Part shown: positions 62,082 to 64,000 of the stretch, one piece after another
How the letters are laid out: each line of letters begins with the position of its first letter
Position numbering within the stretch: position 1 is the stretch's first letter
DNA from: Thermogemmatispora carboxidivorans
GTDB taxonomy: Bacteria; Chloroflexota; Ktedonobacteria; Ktedonobacterales; Ktedonobacteraceae
Length of the DNA stretch: 64,000 nt
Direction: 5' to 3'
Assembly: GCF_000702505.1 (NCBI RefSeq)
Contig: NZ_JNIM01000001.1
Coordinates: 434,001 to 498,000, forward strand
Made by a program: the position numbers and the translations under genes
The notes under the pieces: generated by a model
Seen by the model: only the letters and a program-made list of their open reading frames with translations
What the model was told of the DNA's origin: nothing
The model's database searches: none

Positions 62082-64000
62082 GTGCGTCTCAGTCTACAAG
62101 ATGTCAAGAAGCAGGTCTATCGTCGTGGTGGCGAGCGTTATCTAGCGCTGCACTGGCTACAGCCGGGAGAGCTGCGCGCCGAGATCGCGCGTCTCCTTGC
62201 TTACTATGAAGGGCTGCGTGGGCAGCCGCGGCGTGCCTTTTCTCTGGATGAAGCCCGGGCCTGTATTGGTGACTACCGTCTTGCCGATGGCCTGATTGCC
62301 GTTCTTGGGGCCTGGTACACCTGGCAACAGCCGGCCTGGGCTGACGAGCTGAGCCGTCTTGCTGCCGGCGAGCCAGCGCTCGTGGCTCTCCAGCAAGCGG
62401 GAATCTCCTCCTCCATTCAGCTCCGTCTCGCACTCTTCGACTACGTCAACAGCAGCTACGATGGTTTTCTAGCTGGCAGCGAGCGCTTAGCGGCTCTCAC
62501 GGCCTTTGCGGCGCGATTCTCTCTCTCGCTCCCCGAGCTAGAGCGACTGCTCGCTCTTGACAATGAAGACGAAGCCTGCCTGGTGCGGATAAGCGAAAGC
62601 CTTCCCCCGCCTGCGCTGATCATTGCCCATTACAACCAGGCTCTCTTTGAGGCCGCTCTCAACAGCGCGGCTCAGGTGACCTTTCTCCTCGATTCTCAGG
62701 CGCTGCGTGCTGCCGAGCCGGTCGGTCTGGGAGCGATCATCAAGCGTTTCTGCTATCTGGCGCGCCGTCTTGGCGTCTATTATGATCTGGACTACGCCGA
62801 TGAGTTGGAGAGCGATCCTCTGCCGTTCTCCGAGAGGAGCCAATCCCCGCGTCTGCGCCTGACCTGTTATGGACCCCAAGAAATGACTGGCCTCCCTCAG
62901 CAGTATGGGCAGCGGCTGGCGCGTCTCTGTCGCTTGCTCCTGGAGTACGCTCCTTCTGCTGGATCGGGAGATACAGGCAGCCGACAGCGAGGGCGCGGCA
63001 GCGGCAGCGGCAGCGGCCAACGGCTGCGTAGGGCCATCGTGGCAGCCGAGGCCCAGGTCTATCTGGGGGAACGGGCCTATCTCCTGCCCCTGGACCCTGC
63101 ACTGCTCTCCCTGCTCACCTTGCCGGGAGAGGAAGAGACGGGACGGTCAGCGAAAGGGGACGAAGCTCTCTTTGATAGCGAGCTGGAAAGCGCCTTTGCC
63201 GCTGCCTTTCAGGCACTCGAACGCAGCCCTGGTCAGGGACTGGAGGGCTGGTATCTGGAGCGCGAACCTGAGCCAATCCTGCTGCGAGAGGGCATCTTCA
63301 TCCCCGATTTCGCCCTTTCACGAGGGCAGCAACGCCTCTATCTCGAGATCCTGGGTTTCTGGACACCCGCCTATCGAGAACGTAAAATACAGAAATTGCA
63401 GCAATTGCGAGGGCGTAACGATATTATTCTTCTCGTACCTCGCGAGGCGCGGACAGCCTTCGCTGCCCTGGAAGGGGCCTTTCCCATCGTGGCCTATGAT
63501 GGCCAGGTGGCCCTGAGCGATCTCCTGCATCTGCTCCGCAGCCGTTACGATGACTTCTCCAGGCGCCTGGCCCTCCTTGACCGCGAGGCGATCCGGCAGC
63601 AGATTCGCCAGGAGAACTTCATTGCTGAGCGTGACTGCTATACGTTGCTGCACTGCTACCGGAGGACCGAACTGGAGCAGGCAGCAGCGGCCTTGAGTGA
63701 TCAGAGCATTCGCTTTCTTCCCGGCGTCGGTCTCTATACGCGAGTGTGGTTTGAACGCTTTGCCGTCTCATTCGTAAAGTGGATAGAAGAACGTGGCACA
63801 GCGGCCTGGAGCGCTGTAGTGGCTGAGCTACGCCGGCAATGGCCATGCCTGACAAGCTGTGATGATGCAGCTCTGGAAGCCCTGCTTGAGCAGCTCGAAG
63901 GAGTGAGCATTGAGCACAATTCCATCTTTGAGACGCAGATCACCTATAGCGGTATGGGGAGCACAACCACGACCGAAACCAGCAGCACGGGGAGGGAATC
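62082..64000 (+). CDS. DUF790 (Bax1-like) nuclease, partial at 3-prime end
   Basis: An open frame of 639 codons that runs off the window. It starts on GTG at 62082, six bases after AGGGAGA, and begins MRLSLQDVKKQVYRRG. The middle part has FDYVNSSYDGFL and LIIAHYNQALFEAAL, typical of DUF790. The nuclease core is a PD-(D/E)xK type: Asp409 in FIPDFAL, Glu422 in LEILGFW, Lys435 in YRERKIQKL, then DIILLVPRE. In archaea Bax1 pairs with XPB helicase to cut DNA near damage. A low-complexity Gly/Ser/Arg stretch lies near 300-315. The XPB-like gene is close by but not adjacent. Confidence 0.85.
   Translation, partial: MRLSLQDVKKQVYRRGGERYLALHWLQPGELRAEIARLLAYYEGLRGQPRRAFSLDEARACIGDYRLADGLIAVLGAWYTWQQPAWADELSRLAAGEPALVALQQAGISSSIQLRLALFDYVNSSYDGFLAGSERLAALTAFAARFSLSLPELERLLALDNEDEACLVRISESLPPPALIIAHYNQALFEAALNSAAQVTFLLDSQALRAAEPVGLGAIIKRFCYLARRLGVYYDLDYADELESDPLPFSERSQSPRLRLTCYGPQEMTGLPQQYGQRLARLCRLLLEYAPSAGSGDTGSRQRGRGSGSGSGQRLRRAIVAAEAQVYLGERAYLLPLDPALLSLLTLPGEEETGRSAKGDEALFDSELESAFAAAFQALERSPGQGLEGWYLEREPEPILLREGIFIPDFALSRGQQRLYLEILGFWTPAYRERKIQKLQQLRGRNDIILLVPREARTAFAALEGAFPIVAYDGQVALSDLLHLLRSRYDDFSRRLALLDREAIRQQIRQENFIAERDCYTLLHCYRRTELEQAAAALSDQSIRFLPGVGLYTRVWFERFAVSFVKWIEERGTAAWSAVVAELRRQWPCLTSCDDAALEALLEQLEGVSIEHNSIFETQITYSGMGSTTTTETSSTGRE

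Overview
The window looks like a chromosomal segment of a Gram-positive-type, GC-rich (around 60% by eye), probably thermophilic member of the Chloroflexota, most likely Ktedonobacteria (Thermogemmatispora-like). This placement is an inference. It rests on the density of membrane PASTA/receptor-type Ser/Thr kinases, a glycine T-box leader, a fused MurF-Alr protein, DUF6585- and DUF2690-like secreted or membrane proteins, and coding style; no rRNA or other taxonomic marker is present. I saw no phage, insertion sequence, CRISPR array, tRNA or rRNA.

Layout. 1-2.4 kb: the end of trehalose-6-phosphate synthase meets a convergent trehalose-6-phosphate phosphatase, then a TerC-family membrane protein. 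2.6-7 kb: a PASTA kinase and the selenocysteine elongation factor SelB. 7.4-10.9 kb: an acyl-CoA synthetase, then a MarR regulator divergent from a medium-chain oxidoreductase, with a very clear shared promoter/operator region. 11-19 kb (minus strand): a membrane protein, a lysozyme-fold lipoprotein, fused MurF-alanine racemase, DprA and a secreted gluzincin peptidase. 19.5-23.4 kb: a large class A penicillin-binding protein and a secreted DUF2690-like protein. 23.7-28.3 kb: hrcA, dnaK, dnaJ without grpE. 28.4-34.5 kb: an endonuclease/exonuclease/phosphatase protein, glycyl-tRNA synthetase behind a T-box, and a Ski2-like helicase preceded by a leaderless 33-codon ORF. 34.7-41.8 kb: the pyrimidine operon pyrB-carA-carB-pyrC behind a leader with an intrinsic terminator and a reading frame that runs through it. 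42.3-47.3 kb: a membrane kinase and a paralogue that lacks the kinase domain but keeps the ectodomain, then a small membrane protein. 47.7-50.3 kb: an ABC exporter pair. 50.5-55 kb (minus): a CopC-CopD fusion with two secreted propeller-type proteins. 55.3-57.7 kb: RNase III, the B12-binding subunit of methylmalonyl-CoA mutase and its chaperone MeaB. 57.8-64 kb: an XPB-like helicase and a DUF790 (Bax1-like) nuclease that runs off the end, separated by a pseudokinase fused to an RskA-like ectodomain.

The genes serve cell-envelope growth (MurF-Alr, PBP, lysozyme-fold protein), envelope signalling (three kinase-type receptors plus a kinase-less paralogue), protein quality control, pyrimidine synthesis, translation and DNA/RNA processing. 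The best regulatory signals are the MarR operators (CGTGTA-N3-TACACG, twice), the glycine T-box, the pyr leader attenuator and the stacked palindromes in front of the ABC transporter. Several genes (the MarR gene, rnc and the ORF before the helicase) seem to be transcribed from, or a few bases before, their start codon, which suggests leaderless mRNAs are common here.

All family names come from reading motifs and from memory of the families; no database search was run.
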